A stretch of 64,000 bases of DNA from Muribaculaceae bacterium (GCA_017964485.1 JAGCRW010000021.1:24265-88264); one strand, 5' to 3'; numbered from the stretch's first letter, positions 51,700 through 61,560 are shown. The notes: generated by a model not told the origin, from the sequence alone. Translations and numbers: made by a program.

Positions 51700-51830
51700 T
51701 TGCGGAATAAAACAACAGTGGTTGCGTTTTGAAACTTTTTGCCCGTTTCACAAAACCATTTTCCATCCACAAATATGATAGTTGGATCCATTGACAGGAA
51801 ACCTATAACTTCAATTATACGAGAAAATAA

Positions 51831-53456
51831 ATGACTACAGTAAACAACAATCATTACGATGTGATTGTGATTGGCGGAGGCATCACAGGCGCAGGAACAG
51901 CACGTGACTGCGCCATGCGAGGCCTTAAGGTGCTCCTGGTTGAGAGACACGACTTCTCGACAGGAGCCACCGGACGCAATCATGGCCTTATGCACAGCGG
52001 CGCTAGATATGCCGTTACCGACCACGAAAGCGCCAAAGAGTGTATTCAAGAGAACATGATTCTTCGAAAAATCGCACGTCATTGCGTAGAAGAAACCGAC
52101 GGTCTCTTCATCACTCTACCCGAAGACGACCTGAATTTCCAAGCCACTTTTGTGCAGAAGTGCACCGAGGCTGGAATCAGCGCCGAGATCATCGACCCAA
52201 AACAGGCAATAATCATGGAGCCTTCGGTGAATCCCGAGCTCATAGGCGCTGTAAAGGTGCCTGACGCTTCTATCGACCCCTTCCGCTTGACAATGGCCAA
52301 CGTGCTCGATGCACAGCTGCATGGCGCCGAGGTACTCGTCTATCACGAGGTGGTAGATGTGATTATTGAGCAAGACAGAATGGTGGGCGTTAAACTTCGC
52401 AACAACCATAACGGTGAGGAACTTGACGTCTACGCCACTGTCACTGTCAATGCCGCTGGTATTTGGGGCGCGTTAATAGCACAGATGGCAGGTGTGAAAA
52501 TCAACATGTTCCCTGCTAAGGGCTCGTTGCTGATTTTCGGACACCGCGTCAACAATATGGTAATCAACCGCTGCCGCAAGCCAGCCAACGCCGATATCCT
52601 CGTTCCCGACGATGCGGTTTGCGTAATTGGCACTACCAGCGTCCGCATTCCCATCGAGGAATGTGACGACATGCGAGTGACTCCCGAGGAAGTAGAAGAG
52701 CTGCTTGCCGAGGGCATGAAACTGGCGCCATCGCTTGGCTCTACTCGCATCCTCAGGGGTTATGCCGGTGTGCGTCCTCTGGTGGCTAGCGATGACGACC
52801 CAAGCGGTCGCAGCATCAGTCGCGGCATCGTTACCCTCGACCACGAGAAACGCGACGGTCTTGCGGGATTCATCACCATCACTGGCGGTAAGATGATGAC
52901 CTACCGCCTCATGGCCGAGGAGGTCACCGATCTCGTATGTCAAAAATTGAATATCAGCAAGAATTGTGATACTGCCACAACACCACTGCCAGGAAGCGAA
53001 CCTAAAGAAGAAACCAAAAGATTCAGCTTCTCACAAAAAGCGGCTGAGGGACGTCACGGCACTCTCGACAAAGAGATTGAGAGCGGCGACGCCGCCAGCG
53101 ACGCGCTGGTGTGTGAATGTGAGGGCGTGAGCGTGGGTGAAGTGAGATATGCTGTCACCAAACTTCATGTCCACAACCTGATTAACCTTCGCCGTCGCAC
53201 ACGAGTTGGCATGGGAACTTGTCAAGGCGAACTCTGCGCTTGCCGCGCGGCAGGAGTGATGTGCAGCGACGACAAGAGCGCACAGAAAGCCATCAACGAC
53301 CTCAACGGTTTCGTCAATGAGCGCTGGAAGGGCATGCAACCCGTAGCATGGGGCGACAACCTTGCCGAAGCACAGCTTACAGCAACAATATATCAAGGCC
53401 TGCTGGGTGTTGACAAATTAGCCAATGAAAGGAGGATAGAATATTATGAGATTTGA
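51831..53456 (+). CDS. glpA: Anaerobic glycerol-3-phosphate dehydrogenase subunit A
   Basis: 541 residues. FAD-binding start VIVIGGGITGAGTARDCAMR; the body follows GlpA (RHDFSTGATGRNHGLMHSGA). A C-terminal BFD-like 2Fe-2S domain shows VCECEGVSVGEV and GTCQGELCACRA, with four Cys. It oxidises glycerol 3-phosphate to dihydroxyacetone phosphate and passes electrons to GlpC and the quinone pool. Stop overlaps the start of glpB by 11 bases. First structural gene of the operon. Confidence 0.92.
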   Translation: MTTVNNNHYDVIVIGGGITGAGTARDCAMRGLKVLLVERHDFSTGATGRNHGLMHSGARYAVTDHESAKECIQENMILRKIARHCVEETDGLFITLPEDDLNFQATFVQKCTEAGISAEIIDPKQAIIMEPSVNPELIGAVKVPDASIDPFRLTMANVLDAQLHGAEVLVYHEVVDVIIEQDRMVGVKLRNNHNGEELDVYATVTVNAAGIWGALIAQMAGVKINMFPAKGSLLIFGHRVNNMVINRCRKPANADILVPDDAVCVIGTTSVRIPIEECDDMRVTPEEVEELLAEGMKLAPSLGSTRILRGYAGVRPLVASDDDPSGRSISRGIVTLDHEKRDGLAGFITITGGKMMTYRLMAEEVTDLVCQKLNISKNCDTATTPLPGSEPKEETKRFSFSQKAAEGRHGTLDKEIESGDAASDALVCECEGVSVGEVRYAVTKLHVHNLINLRRRTRVGMGTCQGELCACRAAGVMCSDDKSAQKAINDLNGFVNERWKGMQPVAWGDNLAEAQLTATIYQGLLGVDKLANERRIEYYEI

Positions 53457-54690
53457 CGTTATAATAATAGGTGGAGGACTTAGCGGACTCACCGCCGGCA
53501 TCGCATTGGCCGAGGCTGGCAAAGACGTGGCTCTGGTGAGCGCAGGACAAAGCACGCTGCACTTTGGCAGCGGATCTCTCGACCTGCTCGGTTGCGACGA
53601 TAAGGGAAATGACATTTACAAACCCATCGACGCAATTGCAACTCTTGGTGAAAAACATCCTTATAATAAATTAGAAGACGTGTCAGGGCTTGCTGGTGTG
53701 GCGAAACAATTACTCGAGAGAGCAGGAATCGCCACTACCGGTGATGCCAATGTTAACCACTGGCGCATCACACCAATTGGCGGACTGATGCCCACATGGT
53801 TGAGCATGGAAGGCATGGCTATAGTTCAAGACCCCGACCAGATGCCATGGAAGCGCGTGGCACTGGTTAACATCGCCAATTATCTCGACTTCCCAACCAA
53901 GTTCCTCGCTGCTGGACTTCGCGAGCGAGGCGTGCAGGTTGACGTGAAGGCGGTTACCGTTCCCCAGTTGGCACAACTCCGCAAGAGTCCAACCGAGATG
54001 CGCTCTACCAATATCGCCAAGGTGATAGAGAGCAATGATATAATAAACGATATTGCCGATAAGATAAACAGCATCACAGGCGAAGGCTATGATATGGTGC
54101 TGTTGCCAGCAGTGCTGGGAGTGGCAAGCAGTGAGAACAGCAAGAAGTTGCTCAGTCTCATCAAAATGCCTGCTAGCTATGTAGCAACCTTGCCACCCTC
54201 GGTGACTGGCGTTAGATTGCAGACTCAATTGCGCAAGCGCTTTAACTCGTTAGGAGGCTCATTCTTCCCAGGCGACCAAGTTATCGAAGGCGTATTTGAA
54301 AATAACGTCCTCAAGGGTGTGAAAACCGCCAAACTTGACGGCACCACCCTTGAAGCCGATAATTTCATCCTCGCAACGGGTTCGTTCATGAGCCGAGGCT
54401 TAAAGGCTGACTATGACCACATCTACGAGCCCGCTCTGGGCGTTGATGTTGATGATATGGGCCTTGACCGCAAGACATGGGCTAAAATCGACGTCAACGA
54501 AGCCCAGCCCTATATGGAAATGGGCGTCAAGACCGACGAGAAACTGCGTTGCCTGCGCAACGGCACGGCCATCAATAATCTCTATGCCGTAGGCTCTATC
54601 CTGAGCGGCCACAACAGCATCAAGCTGCTCGACGCTGCTGGCGTGGATATGCTCACAGCATTACAAGTAGCAAATAACATAATAAAATAA
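53446..54690 (+). CDS. glpB: Anaerobic glycerol-3-phosphate dehydrogenase subunit B
   Basis: 414 residues. Flavin-binding start FDVIIIGGGLSGLTAGIALAEAGKDV; body segments GGLMPTWLSMEGMAI and ATGSFMSRGLKADYD match GlpB. It carries FMN or FAD between GlpA and GlpC at the membrane. It overlaps glpA by 11 bases, so their translation is coupled, and is 11 bases before glpC. Confidence 0.9.
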   Translation: MRFDVIIIGGGLSGLTAGIALAEAGKDVALVSAGQSTLHFGSGSLDLLGCDDKGNDIYKPIDAIATLGEKHPYNKLEDVSGLAGVAKQLLERAGIATTGDANVNHWRITPIGGLMPTWLSMEGMAIVQDPDQMPWKRVALVNIANYLDFPTKFLAAGLRERGVQVDVKAVTVPQLAQLRKSPTEMRSTNIAKVIESNDIINDIADKINSITGEGYDMVLLPAVLGVASSENSKKLLSLIKMPASYVATLPPSVTGVRLQTQLRKRFNSLGGSFFPGDQVIEGVFENNVLKGVKTAKLDGTTLEADNFILATGSFMSRGLKADYDHIYEPALGVDVDDMGLDRKTWAKIDVNEAQPYMEMGVKTDEKLRCLRNGTAINNLYAVGSILSGHNSIKLLDAAGVDMLTALQVANNIIK

Positions 54691-54701
54691 CACCGACGAT
54701 T

Positions 54702-55955
54702 ATGGCAACTGAAACCCAGACACAAAATGTGAGCGTCAACAACTTTGAACAGTGCTTGAAATGCTCTATATGCACCGTCTATTGCCCAGTATCGGCGGTG
54801 ACTCCCGAATATCCAGGTCCCAAGCAAGCGGGCCCCGACGCTGAGCGCTATCGCATGAAGAACAAGGCGTTCTTTGACGATGCTCTCAAGATGTGCCTCA
54901 ACTGCAAGCGCTGCGAGGTAGCATGCCCTAACGATGTGCACATTGGCGACATTATCCAAGCCGCTCGCATCAAGTACAACACTCATCGGCCCAAATTGCG
55001 CGACATGATGCTCGCCAACACCGACTTTGTGGGCACCATGGCATCTCCATTTGCCGCAATCGCCAATCCCATTCTCAAACTCAAGCCCATGAAGGCCGTT
55101 CTGCATGGGGTGATGGCGATTGACAAGCACCGCACTTTCCCTGACTACTCAAGCCGCAAGTTTGAGTCATGGTTCAAGAAAAATGCCGCTGCATTGCAAG
55201 ATAAGTTCAACAAGCACGTGAGCTATTTCCACGGATGTTATGTGAACTATAACTACCCACAGCTGGGTGTTGACTTTGTCAACGTGATGAACGCCGTGGG
55301 CTATGGTGTGCATCTGCTTGAGAAGGAGAAATGCTGCGGTGTGGCGCTGATTGCCAATGGTATGCCCAAGCAGGCGAAGCGTCAGGGCGAGGTGAACATG
55401 ACCTCGATGCGCAAAGCCATCGCTCAGGGACATCAGGTGCTCACCACAAGCTCGACTTGCACCTTTACAATGCGCGACGAGTATGACCACCTGTTGGGCA
55501 TCGACAACCACGACGTGCGCGACAGCATCAGCCTCGCCACACGATTCCTCTACCAGCTCATCGAAAAGGGAGAGATTAAGCTCGCTTTCCGTGAAGACTT
55601 CAAAAAGCGCGTGGCTTATCACAGCGCATGCCACATGGAGCGCATGGGGTGGGTGCCCTATAGCACACGACTGCTGCGCATGATTCCTGGCATCGACTTC
55701 GTCATGCTTGAGTCTCAATGTTGTGGCATCAGCGGCACCTACGGCTTCAAGAAGGAAAACTACGAGCGCTCGCAAGCCATTGGCAAGGGGCTCTTTGACC
55801 AAATCAAGGAGGTTAATCCCGACTGCGTAGCCACCGACTGCGAGACCTGCAAGTGGCAAATCGAGATGTCAACCGGCACACCAGTGATGAACCCAATTTC
55901 AATCATCGCCGAGGCCCTTGATGTTGAGAAAACACGTGAACTAAACAAGCAATAA
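54702..55955 (+). CDS. glpC: Anaerobic glycerol-3-phosphate dehydrogenase subunit C
   Basis: 417 residues. Two 4Fe-4S clusters are marked by CLKCSICTVYCPVS and CLNCKRCEVACPNDV near the N-terminus. Two CCG domains follow: CCGVALIANGMPKQ and CCGISGTYGFKKENYERSQA, with CHMERMG and CETCKWQ. It anchors GlpAB and transfers electrons to menaquinone. The CCG repeats resemble those of heterodisulfide-reductase-type subunits. Confidence 0.92.
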   Translation: MATETQTQNVSVNNFEQCLKCSICTVYCPVSAVTPEYPGPKQAGPDAERYRMKNKAFFDDALKMCLNCKRCEVACPNDVHIGDIIQAARIKYNTHRPKLRDMMLANTDFVGTMASPFAAIANPILKLKPMKAVLHGVMAIDKHRTFPDYSSRKFESWFKKNAAALQDKFNKHVSYFHGCYVNYNYPQLGVDFVNVMNAVGYGVHLLEKEKCCGVALIANGMPKQAKRQGEVNMTSMRKAIAQGHQVLTTSSTCTFTMRDEYDHLLGIDNHDVRDSISLATRFLYQLIEKGEIKLAFREDFKKRVAYHSACHMERMGWVPYSTRLLRMIPGIDFVMLESQCCGISGTYGFKKENYERSQAIGKGLFDQIKEVNPDCVATDCETCKWQIEMSTGTPVMNPISIIAEALDVEKTRELNKQ

Positions 55956-56045
55956 CCTGTTCACGATTCTGATCACGATCCCGTTCACGATCTACAATTA
56001 AAGAAATATATTATTAACCTTTTAACAATTAATCGATTAAACAAA

Positions 56046-57536
56046 ATGGGTAAATTTTTAGCTCCACCGGCTTATAAGCCGGAAAGAACAGGACCCGAGG
56101 CCGATGCCGAATACCGCCGTCTAAGGTGGCAGGTCTTCATTGGTATCTTCATAGGATACGCCGGCTTCTATCTTGTTAGAAAAAACCTGTCGATGGCAAT
56201 CCCCATGCTGGAGCCTTTTGGTTTCACTAAGGGTGAGATGGGTACTGTGTTAGGTATGAACGCACTTGCCTACGGTATCTCAAAATTTGTGATGGCAAGT
56301 ATCAGCGACCGCAGCAATGCCCGTCGTTTCCTGCCGTTAGGATTGATTCTCTCGGCAACAGCCATGGCGTTCATGATTGTCCCCATTCAGTTTTTCAAGG
56401 ACCAGAAGGGACTTGCAATCTTCTTGATGGGCGTGTTCAACTTCCTCGTTGGATGGTTTAATGGTATGGGATGGCCTCCGTGCGGACGTGTGATGACACG
56501 GTGGTTCTCTATCAAAGAACGCGGCACATGGATGAGTGTGTGGAACTGCGCTCACAACGTGGGTGGAGCCCTCGTTGGACCAATGGCCGCCTATGGCGCC
56601 ATGTGGTTCGGCAGCTGGTTTTATGGCAACGACGAGAAGATGTACTTCCTGATCGGAACTTATGCCTTCCCCGCCGCTGTGGCAATCTTGATTGCAATTA
56701 TCGCCTATGTACTCATTCGCGACACACCACAATCCTGCGGCCTTCCATCAATCGAGAAGTGGAGCGGCTCGGCTTCTAAGAACTACGACGCTAAGAAGAG
56801 TGAGCAAACTCTGAAAATCAAGGAGATTTTCAAAATCGTTCTCTCCAACAAGTTCTTGTGGTTCATTGCTTTCGCCAATTCATTCATCTACATGGTACGC
56901 TACGGATGCCTTGACTGGGCTCCCACTATCTTGAGCGAGCACAATGTTGATATCAAGAGTGCCGGATGGGCTTATTTTGCTTATGAATTTGCAGCAATCC
57001 CAGGCACAATCTTCTGCGGCTGGCTCAGTGATAAGGTGTTCAAGGGCCGTCGTGCAATGCCCACCATGCTGTTTATGGCTCTCATCATCATTGCAATCAT
57101 CATTTATTGGCAAAACTTAGGCAACCTGTGGGTTGTAGTGGGATGTCTTATTGCAATCGGCTTCCTCATCTACGGTCCTGTGATGCTTATCGGTGTTCAG
57201 GCTCTTGACCTCGCTCCAAAGAATGCAGCAGGCACAGCAGCTGGCTTCACTGGCTTCATGGGATATGTGCTCGGTACATTCTTGCTTGCCAACTCACTGC
57301 TCGGTTTCGTTGCCGACAAGTGGGGATGGTCATGGGTATTTATCCTGCTGATGGTAGCTTGTGTTCTCGCAATCTTCTTCATGGCGTTGACCTATAAGGA
57401 GGAGCAATACCTCGTTGCCGACCGCAAGGGAACAAATGTGGCTGAAGAAAAAGCTGAGGAGAAAATTGAAGAAGTAGCTGATGGTATGGTTGAAGACACA
57501 ACTGAGAATGCAGCTGAAAACAAAACCGAAGAATAA
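56046..57536 (+). CDS. glpT: Glycerol-3-phosphate:phosphate antiporter (MFS)
   Basis: 496 residues. Twelve helices of the organophosphate:Pi antiporter family, starting with RWQVFIGIFIGYAGFYLVRK, whose RxxLxxAIPML region follows, and GMGWPPCGRVMTRWFSIKER between helices 4 and 5. The C-terminal tail is acidic and Glu rich (EEKAEEKIEEVADGMVE), of no known role. It brings glycerol 3-phosphate in for GlpABC. Located 90 bases after glpC. Confidence 0.9.
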   Translation: MGKFLAPPAYKPERTGPEADAEYRRLRWQVFIGIFIGYAGFYLVRKNLSMAIPMLEPFGFTKGEMGTVLGMNALAYGISKFVMASISDRSNARRFLPLGLILSATAMAFMIVPIQFFKDQKGLAIFLMGVFNFLVGWFNGMGWPPCGRVMTRWFSIKERGTWMSVWNCAHNVGGALVGPMAAYGAMWFGSWFYGNDEKMYFLIGTYAFPAAVAILIAIIAYVLIRDTPQSCGLPSIEKWSGSASKNYDAKKSEQTLKIKEIFKIVLSNKFLWFIAFANSFIYMVRYGCLDWAPTILSEHNVDIKSAGWAYFAYEFAAIPGTIFCGWLSDKVFKGRRAMPTMLFMALIIIAIIIYWQNLGNLWVVVGCLIAIGFLIYGPVMLIGVQALDLAPKNAAGTAAGFTGFMGYVLGTFLLANSLLGFVADKWGWSWVFILLMVACVLAIFFMALTYKEEQYLVADRKGTNVAEEKAEEKIEEVADGMVEDTTENAAENKTEE

Positions 57537-57578
57537 TACTAATTAATATTTATATTAACCAACAAACCAATCAAACTT

Positions 57579-59276
57579 ATGTTTAAAAAAATCTTTCGAT
57601 TAGGCGTTGCTGGCTTATTGCTCGCTTCCCTGGCAACTTCTTGCTCCGACGAGCAGCAGTTCACCAATGAGAACACCGATGCCCGCAGAATTGAGGTTTC
57701 TCAATTGACTGCCGAAATGGCTAAGGTGCGTGATTATGTGCCTCTGTATGCTGTTGCAGCACACCGTGGCTCGATCTTCTGGACTCCCGAAGAGACCGAG
57801 GCTTCTTGGCGTTGGGCTCGTGAGATGGGCGCCGACTACCTTGAGAGCGACATGCAGGCTACCAAAGACGGTATCGTGCTCGCTAACCACGACGAGAACG
57901 TGAAGCGCACTACCAACATCCAGAGCATGTTCTCTGATTATGTTCCCACCGACGTCCGCAAGGCGTTCTACCGCTCGTTCAAGAACTCCGATGGCTCTCA
58001 GCACTTCAGCGAGGCCGACATCGAGGCTCAATACCAGCGCGACGTGAACGACTTCCGCACTTACTACACCATGTCTTACTACTATGCCGAGCTTCTCATG
58101 CTTGACTCTGGCGAGTGGTTCAACCTCGACAAGAGCACTCAGGAGCAGGCTCGTCCAAGCTACAAGGCTACTCAACTTGGTAGAATCAACAACACTAAAG
58201 ACGGCATTATCTATAGCAATGGCCTCTATGTGTCGGCTATCCAAGACCAGATTGCCTTTGCCGAGGGCAAGAAGCTCAAGAGAGATGCCAACGGCGTTCG
58301 CATTCTTCCTTACAAGATCAAGGACAAATACAAAAACATGACCCTTGAGGAAATCTACAACAGCGAGAAGAAGACTGTTAAGTGCGATGATCCAAGTATT
58401 AGCTACGGCTATGCTGCCAAGTACATGGACTTCGTAGAGTATGACTTCGCCAACGCTTATGTTGCCGATGAGCAGGACACTGGCAACCGCCCAGGTATCT
58501 ACATCGAGTTCAAAGAGAGCTGGCTCAACCCCAAAGACATGGAGGTTCGCGTTTACAACGTCCTTCACGAGTGTGGTTGGAACATCGTCACCAACCCATC
58601 GGGCGACACTCAGTTCTACAAAGCTGGCAAGGTTAACGTAGGTAACACCAATGGTAAGGTTATCCTCCAAACCTTCTCGTTCGACGCTTTGCATCGCGCT
58701 TACGACGTGTTCAAGGGCAAAGTGCCCATGTGCTTCTTGCTTTGGATTAGCGATCCCCCCTATGCAACCGACATCGCTTATGACACCCCAACAGGTTATG
58801 CCGACTTCATCCGCTACGGACAGGAATATGGCGCTCACATCATTGGCCCAGCCATCAGTGGCGCTCCTAACAACTATCCTGAGATGAACCAACCCTGGCA
58901 GGCTTACATGATTCGCAAGTCGGGCATGTACAACCATCCTTATTCGTTCGACTCTTATGCACAAATGTCGAAATACATGGGTTACTACACCGACTACTAC
59001 GGACAGGGCAACACCACCATGTTTGACGACGTGCTGCAACTCACTATTCCTGCTACTGCCTACACCAACTTCACCGGCAGCAAGAGCGTGCCCGTTTACA
59101 TGGACGGTTTCTTCACCAACCGCTCTGAGATTTCTCTGCGTTACATGATTGAGAATGGTTTCCGTTGCAATGCTAACCTGCCCAACCCATTCCATCCTGG
59201 CCAGAAGTTTGACAACTCTCAAGCGCCTTCTGTTGTTCCCGATGTTGAGGCCACACTTGTTCGCCTTGGCTATTGA
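57579..59276 (+). CDS. glpQ: Glycerophosphodiester phosphodiesterase lipoprotein (GlpQ-like)
   Basis: 565 residues, longer than the roughly 330-360 of E. coli GlpQ. Signal with lipobox LLLASLATSC puts it on a membrane surface. The GDPD core has AAHRGSIFWTPEETEASWRW (catalytic His about 64), YLESDMQATKDGIVLANHDE, and later GIYIEFKESWLNPKDMEV and ILQTFSFDALHRAYD. About 150 extra residues lie between the NHD loop (about 104) and the YIEFKE strand (about 306), a Tyr/Lys-rich insert. It hydrolyses glycerophosphodiesters to glycerol 3-phosphate, which GlpT imports. Gene order makes the role clear. Confidence 0.9.
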   Translation: MFKKIFRLGVAGLLLASLATSCSDEQQFTNENTDARRIEVSQLTAEMAKVRDYVPLYAVAAHRGSIFWTPEETEASWRWAREMGADYLESDMQATKDGIVLANHDENVKRTTNIQSMFSDYVPTDVRKAFYRSFKNSDGSQHFSEADIEAQYQRDVNDFRTYYTMSYYYAELLMLDSGEWFNLDKSTQEQARPSYKATQLGRINNTKDGIIYSNGLYVSAIQDQIAFAEGKKLKRDANGVRILPYKIKDKYKNMTLEEIYNSEKKTVKCDDPSISYGYAAKYMDFVEYDFANAYVADEQDTGNRPGIYIEFKESWLNPKDMEVRVYNVLHECGWNIVTNPSGDTQFYKAGKVNVGNTNGKVILQTFSFDALHRAYDVFKGKVPMCFLLWISDPPYATDIAYDTPTGYADFIRYGQEYGAHIIGPAISGAPNNYPEMNQPWQAYMIRKSGMYNHPYSFDSYAQMSKYMGYYTDYYGQGNTTMFDDVLQLTIPATAYTNFTGSKSVPVYMDGFFTNRSEISLRYMIENGFRCNANLPNPFHPGQKFDNSQAPSVVPDVEATLVRLGY

Positions 59277-59338
59277 TAAAATCGCACAAACAGTGAGAAA
59301 ACAGTTTTTTATTAATCTTTATTAGAACATAAATAGAT

Positions 59339-60679
59339 ATGAAAAAATATTTTTTAATCTTTGCTTTGGCGATTTTTGCGTTCGCTGCCAACGCACAGGA
59401 TTTTGATACTGATCCAACATTAAGGGTTGACAACAACGAGAAGGACGTGCACTTCACCATTGGTGCACGCATGATGGCCGACGCGGCTTACTACCACAGC
59501 GACTTCACTCCATTGCAGAGCGGTGCTGCTATCACCGATGCGCGCATCCGCACTTCGATGACCTACAAGGACTGGTACTTCTATGCCGACTTTGGCTTTG
59601 GCAAGGGAAAATTCGCCCAGAAGAACATCTTCCTGCAGTACACCAAGCACGCCGAGAATGGCGACGACCACTCTATCAAGCTCGGTTACTACAATGACCC
59701 CGCTGGCTCTATGGCCCGCAACACTTCACTTGGTAGCTACCACTTCATTTCTCGCCCAGGTAGCAGCAATGCTCTTGGCGAGGGACGTGAGCTCGGTATC
59801 AGCTACAAGTACAACAGCGACAAGTTCATGGCCTATCAAGGTATCTTCACCGAGAACGCCTACAACAAGATTGAGTCGGGCTTCAACGGCATCACCGTTG
59901 CTGGTCGCTACGTGGCTCGTCCTATCATCGACGAGAACCAGACTCTCCACATTGGTGTGAACGCTCGCTTTGCTCACATGGGCGGTGGCGTTACTACCAA
60001 CAACGTTCTCAAGAAGACCCTCTATCTAGGCCAGAGCCTTGAGACCTACGTTGACGAGGACGACCAGTTCGTTTCTTGCGAACTTCCCTGGATTGACAAT
60101 GTGGTTGATGTAGGTGCTGAGTTGCTCTATCACAACAACCGTTTCTTCCTGCGTGGTGAGTACATGTTCAAGCACACCACCAAGAAGCGCGACAGCAACA
60201 CCCTCTGGGAGGCTAGCAACAACAACATCGACACTTGGGGCTCTTATGACTGGTGGCTTGCTGCCAACCCCATCCGCAGCGACAACTTCCACGGTGGATA
60301 TGTTGAGGCAGGTGTACTCCTCTTCGGCACTCCTTACAAGTACAACCGCAGCGAGGGCCTCCTCGGTGGTCTTAACGGAAAGGCTATGGAAATCGTGGCA
60401 CGCTACAACTACACTAGCCTCAACGACGTGAACGACGGCGAGTACTATGCTGTAGGCCGCAACCAGTACTATCCCAACGGCTACATGGAAGACTGGCCCT
60501 ACGCCAGCAGCAGTGTGGGTGGTGGTAAGGTTAACTCTTTCACCATTGGTCTGAACTACTCGTTCAACAAGTATGTTCAACTCATGTTTGACTACACTTA
60601 CCACAAGTTGCAGAAGGACTTCTTGCCCTACGACAAGAACTTCCACGTAGGCCAAGCACGCGTGCAGTTCACATTCTAA
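59339..60679 (+). CDS. Porin of the phosphate-selective (O/P) type
   Basis: 446 residues. Signal peptide KYFLIFALAIFAFAANAQ. The rest is a beta-barrel: RIRTSMTYKDWYFYADFGFG, ELGISYKYNSDKFMAYQG, NSFTIGLNYSFNKYVQLMFD and a terminal aromatic strand ARVQFTF ending in Phe. The pattern fits Porin_O_P. It follows glpQ by 62 bases, so it is likely the outer-membrane entry for glycerophosphodiesters or phosphate. Last gene of the glp operon, ended by a strong hairpin. Confidence 0.82.
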   Translation: MKKYFLIFALAIFAFAANAQDFDTDPTLRVDNNEKDVHFTIGARMMADAAYYHSDFTPLQSGAAITDARIRTSMTYKDWYFYADFGFGKGKFAQKNIFLQYTKHAENGDDHSIKLGYYNDPAGSMARNTSLGSYHFISRPGSSNALGEGRELGISYKYNSDKFMAYQGIFTENAYNKIESGFNGITVAGRYVARPIIDENQTLHIGVNARFAHMGGGVTTNNVLKKTLYLGQSLETYVDEDDQFVSCELPWIDNVVDVGAELLYHNNRFFLRGEYMFKHTTKKRDSNTLWEASNNNIDTWGSYDWWLAANPIRSDNFHGGYVEAGVLLFGTPYKYNRSEGLLGGLNGKAMEIVARYNYTSLNDVNDGEYYAVGRNQYYPNGYMEDWPYASSSVGGGKVNSFTIGLNYSFNKYVQLMFDYTYHKLQKDFLPYDKNFHVGQARVQFTF

Positions 60680-60712
60680 ACAAGACAATCACCCACTTTG
60701 TGGGCTCCTAAA

Positions 60713-60750
60713 TCAAAAGGCAAATCGCTCAGGCGGTTTGCCTTTTCTTT
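60713..60750 (+). terminator. Terminator of the glp operon
   Basis: AAAAGGCAAATCGC pairs with GCGGTTTGCCTTTT (one mismatch), loop TCAG, then T-rich. Confidence 0.85.
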
Positions 60751-60767
60751 ATAGCATATTTAGCCCC

Positions 60768-60899
60768 TTGTTTATGCATTGCGCCGCACCGTCCGTTGGT
60801 GTTGTTTGTGCATTGCACAGCACCGTCCGTTGGCGTTGTTTGTGCATTGCACAGCACCGTCCGTTGGTGTTGTTTGTGTATTGCGCCGCACCGCCGGCG
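60768..60899 (+). repeat. 34-bp tandem repeat, about 3.9 units
   Basis: Units at 60768-60801, 60802-60835, 60836-60869 and 60870-60899 (30 bases). Consensus starts TTGTTTGTGCATTGCACAGC and ends ACCGTCCGTTGGTG, with the first and last units reading GCGCCGC at the middle. No spacers separate the units. The rest of 60900-61101 is AT rich and ends in the next promoter. Confidence 0.9.
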
Positions 60900-61038
60900 T
60901 TCAATGGTAGCGCCAAAACTAGGAAAAAAGAAATTGTCATTAATAAAGAGAATCTATTGCACAAATTCTTGTCTTTAATTGTCTTCAAACTAAAATCTGT
61001 GTGGAAATTGAAATATTTTTCTCTCAAGTGTTGAATTT

Positions 61039-61069
61039 TTTGGTAAAAGACAAAAATTACCTATCTTTG
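61039..61069 (+). promoter_or_regulatory. Consensus promoter of the SH3-domain gene
   Basis: TTTG (61039-61042), 19 bases, TATCTTTG (61062-61069); start codon 33 bases later. Confidence 0.7.
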
Positions 61070-61101
61070 CAACATCTACCAACCATAAAACTTACTCAAT
61101 T

Positions 61102-61503
61102 ATGAAAAGAATGACATTCTTATTTATTGCTTTATTGGCAGTAATGACTTCCTATGCACAGCAGAAAGGCTACGTGTGTACAGGCAATCACGTGAATATC
61201 CGCACCGGAGCTGGAATTAATTATCCCGTCATGGATGAGGAACTTGGTCACAAGCGCCAGTTGTCAAAAGGCGATGTGCTACTGGATTGTGGACAGAAGA
61301 ATAATGGATTTTGCTTAGTTAGTGGTCCATTGGAATGGGGCGGTGACGAAAGAGAAGGTTGGGTTTCTCAGCGGTATCTGCGTCCAGTCACCTTATGCCC
61401 TAAATGTGGCGGCACAAAAAACGAAAACATAGCAAAGGAAGATATAGACCTTGCCACATGCCGCAAGTGCAAAGGCAAAGGCTATATTAAATCAGGTCAT
61501 TAA
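61102..61503 (+). CDS. Secreted SH3b-domain protein with Cys-rich end
   Basis: 133 residues. Signal peptide MKRMTFLFIALLAVMTSYA. A bacterial SH3 domain covers about 24-95 (VNIRTGAGINYPVMDEELGH, GWVSQRYLRPV). The end carries two C-x2-C pairs, CPKCGGTK and CRKCKGKGY, spaced like a DnaJ-type zinc finger. SH3b domains bind peptidoglycan or proteins; this one is probably periplasmic. No neighbour relation is apparent. Confidence 0.75.
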   Translation: MKRMTFLFIALLAVMTSYAQQKGYVCTGNHVNIRTGAGINYPVMDEELGHKRQLSKGDVLLDCGQKNNGFCLVSGPLEWGGDEREGWVSQRYLRPVTLCPKCGGTKNENIAKEDIDLATCRKCKGKGYIKSGH

Positions 61504-61523
61504 CGTAATTGATAATTAATCAC

Positions 61524-61560
61524 ATTAGGCGGAGACAGCGTCTTCGCCTAATATTTTTTT
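61524..61560 (+). terminator. Terminator of the SH3-domain gene
   Basis: ATTAGGCGGAGAC (61524-61536) pairs with GTCTTCGCCTAAT (61540-61552), then ATTTTTTT. Confidence 0.85.

Noticed and set aside
57615-59222. Long opposite-strand open frame (535 codons) over the glpQ gene
   Set aside because: It shadows a well-supported lipoprotein phosphodiesterase; the minus-strand protein has no domain and a biased composition caused by codon use.
60768-60899. CRISPR-like array
   Set aside because: The 34-base units follow one another directly without spacers, and no cas genes are near.
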